Below are positions 63,912 through 64,000 of a DNA stretch of 64,000 nt, in pieces (the first letter of the stretch is position 1; each line of letters starts with the position of its first letter). The notes under the pieces are model-generated. The model ran no database searches. It was not told where the DNA came from and worked only from the letters and a program-made list of their open reading frames with translations. A program made the position numbers and the translations under genes. The stretch comes from Bacteroidota bacterium (GTDB lineage: Bacteria > Bacteroidota > Bacteroidia > Bacteroidales > VadinHA17): positions 1-64,000 of the forward strand of contig JAKPDL010000087.1 in NCBI GenBank assembly GCA_029552825.1. Reading direction: 5' to 3'.

Positions 63912-64000
63912 GTGAACAGGAAAGACCCTGCACTGACAAAGACAAGATTAACAGGTTCATATATAACACTTATTATAAGTGTTTCACTTGTTCTATTCCT
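63912..64000 (+). CDS. ftsX: Cell division protein FtsX, N-terminal fragment (cut by window end)
   Basis: The last 89 nt begin with a GTG start and encode MNRKDPALTKTRLTGSYITL followed by the first residues of a membrane helix (IIISVSLVLF-like). That matches the N-terminus of Bacteroidota FtsX, a permease-fold partner of FtsE in division and wall hydrolysis. No in-frame ATG exists nearby. The body lies outside the window. Confidence 0.7.
   Translation, partial: MNRKDPALTKTRLTGSYITLIISVSLVLF

Overview
This AT-rich window looks like chromosome from a member of the Bacteroidota, probably Bacteroidales or Marinilabiliales. The evidence is a type IX secretion component (PorZ-like, with a C-terminal sorting domain), DUF3078 and DUF2723 proteins, an epsilon subunit cut down to its beta-sandwich domain, an M16 peptidase, a GH3 protein and FabH/PlsX/L32/DUF177 clustering. 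Many genes also carry the Bacteroidota promoter pattern (TTTG about 19-21 nt before TAnnTTTG) and lack strong Shine-Dalgarno sites. No rRNA, tRNA or CRISPR array was seen.

Layout. 1-1396 is an IS256-family insertion sequence whose right end abuts a short open remnant that may be the tail of a disrupted gene. 1490-4198 holds a YfiR-coiled coil-SpoIIE phosphatase divergent from a stand-alone response regulator. 4210-10496 holds a large DUF2723 membrane protein and a secreted gluzincin/propeller/barrel-like protein. 10509-21460 carries a split F-type ATP synthase: atpD-atpC followed by an aromatic amino acid decarboxylase, and separately bactofilin-atpZ-atpI-like-atpB-E-F-H-A-G followed by a polyprenyl synthase. 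21507-24196 is the DUF177-rpmF-plsX-fabH unit. 24371-27347 is a LiaF-like/LytS/LytR envelope-sensing operon.

28465-35498 is a minus-strand operon: a TetR-family regulator with a textbook EF-hand loop, a LolA-like periplasmic protein, two FtsX/LolE-type permeases, a LolD-type ATPase, an outer-membrane barrel and a membrane methyltransferase. Its first promoter has a TetR-like operator between the two promoter elements. 35603-55558 is mostly housekeeping and envelope genes: DUF3078, BNR-4, an SbcCD/YhaNO-like pair, hydrolases, an MbfA-like ferritin/VIT1 protein, an M16 peptidase, a deoxynucleoside kinase and GH3; recO follows.

56461-62756 contains two paralogous class III adenylyl cyclases flanking porZ and rdgB. 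Both end in an HD-type domain. The soluble one keeps the HD metal ligands, so it could both make and degrade a cyclic nucleotide. The membrane-anchored, Y_Y_Y-sensor one has lost the HD pair and looks like a pseudo-HD. This pair and the EF-hand TetR operon are the best candidates for undescribed systems. The window ends with ilvE and the first 29 codons of ftsX.
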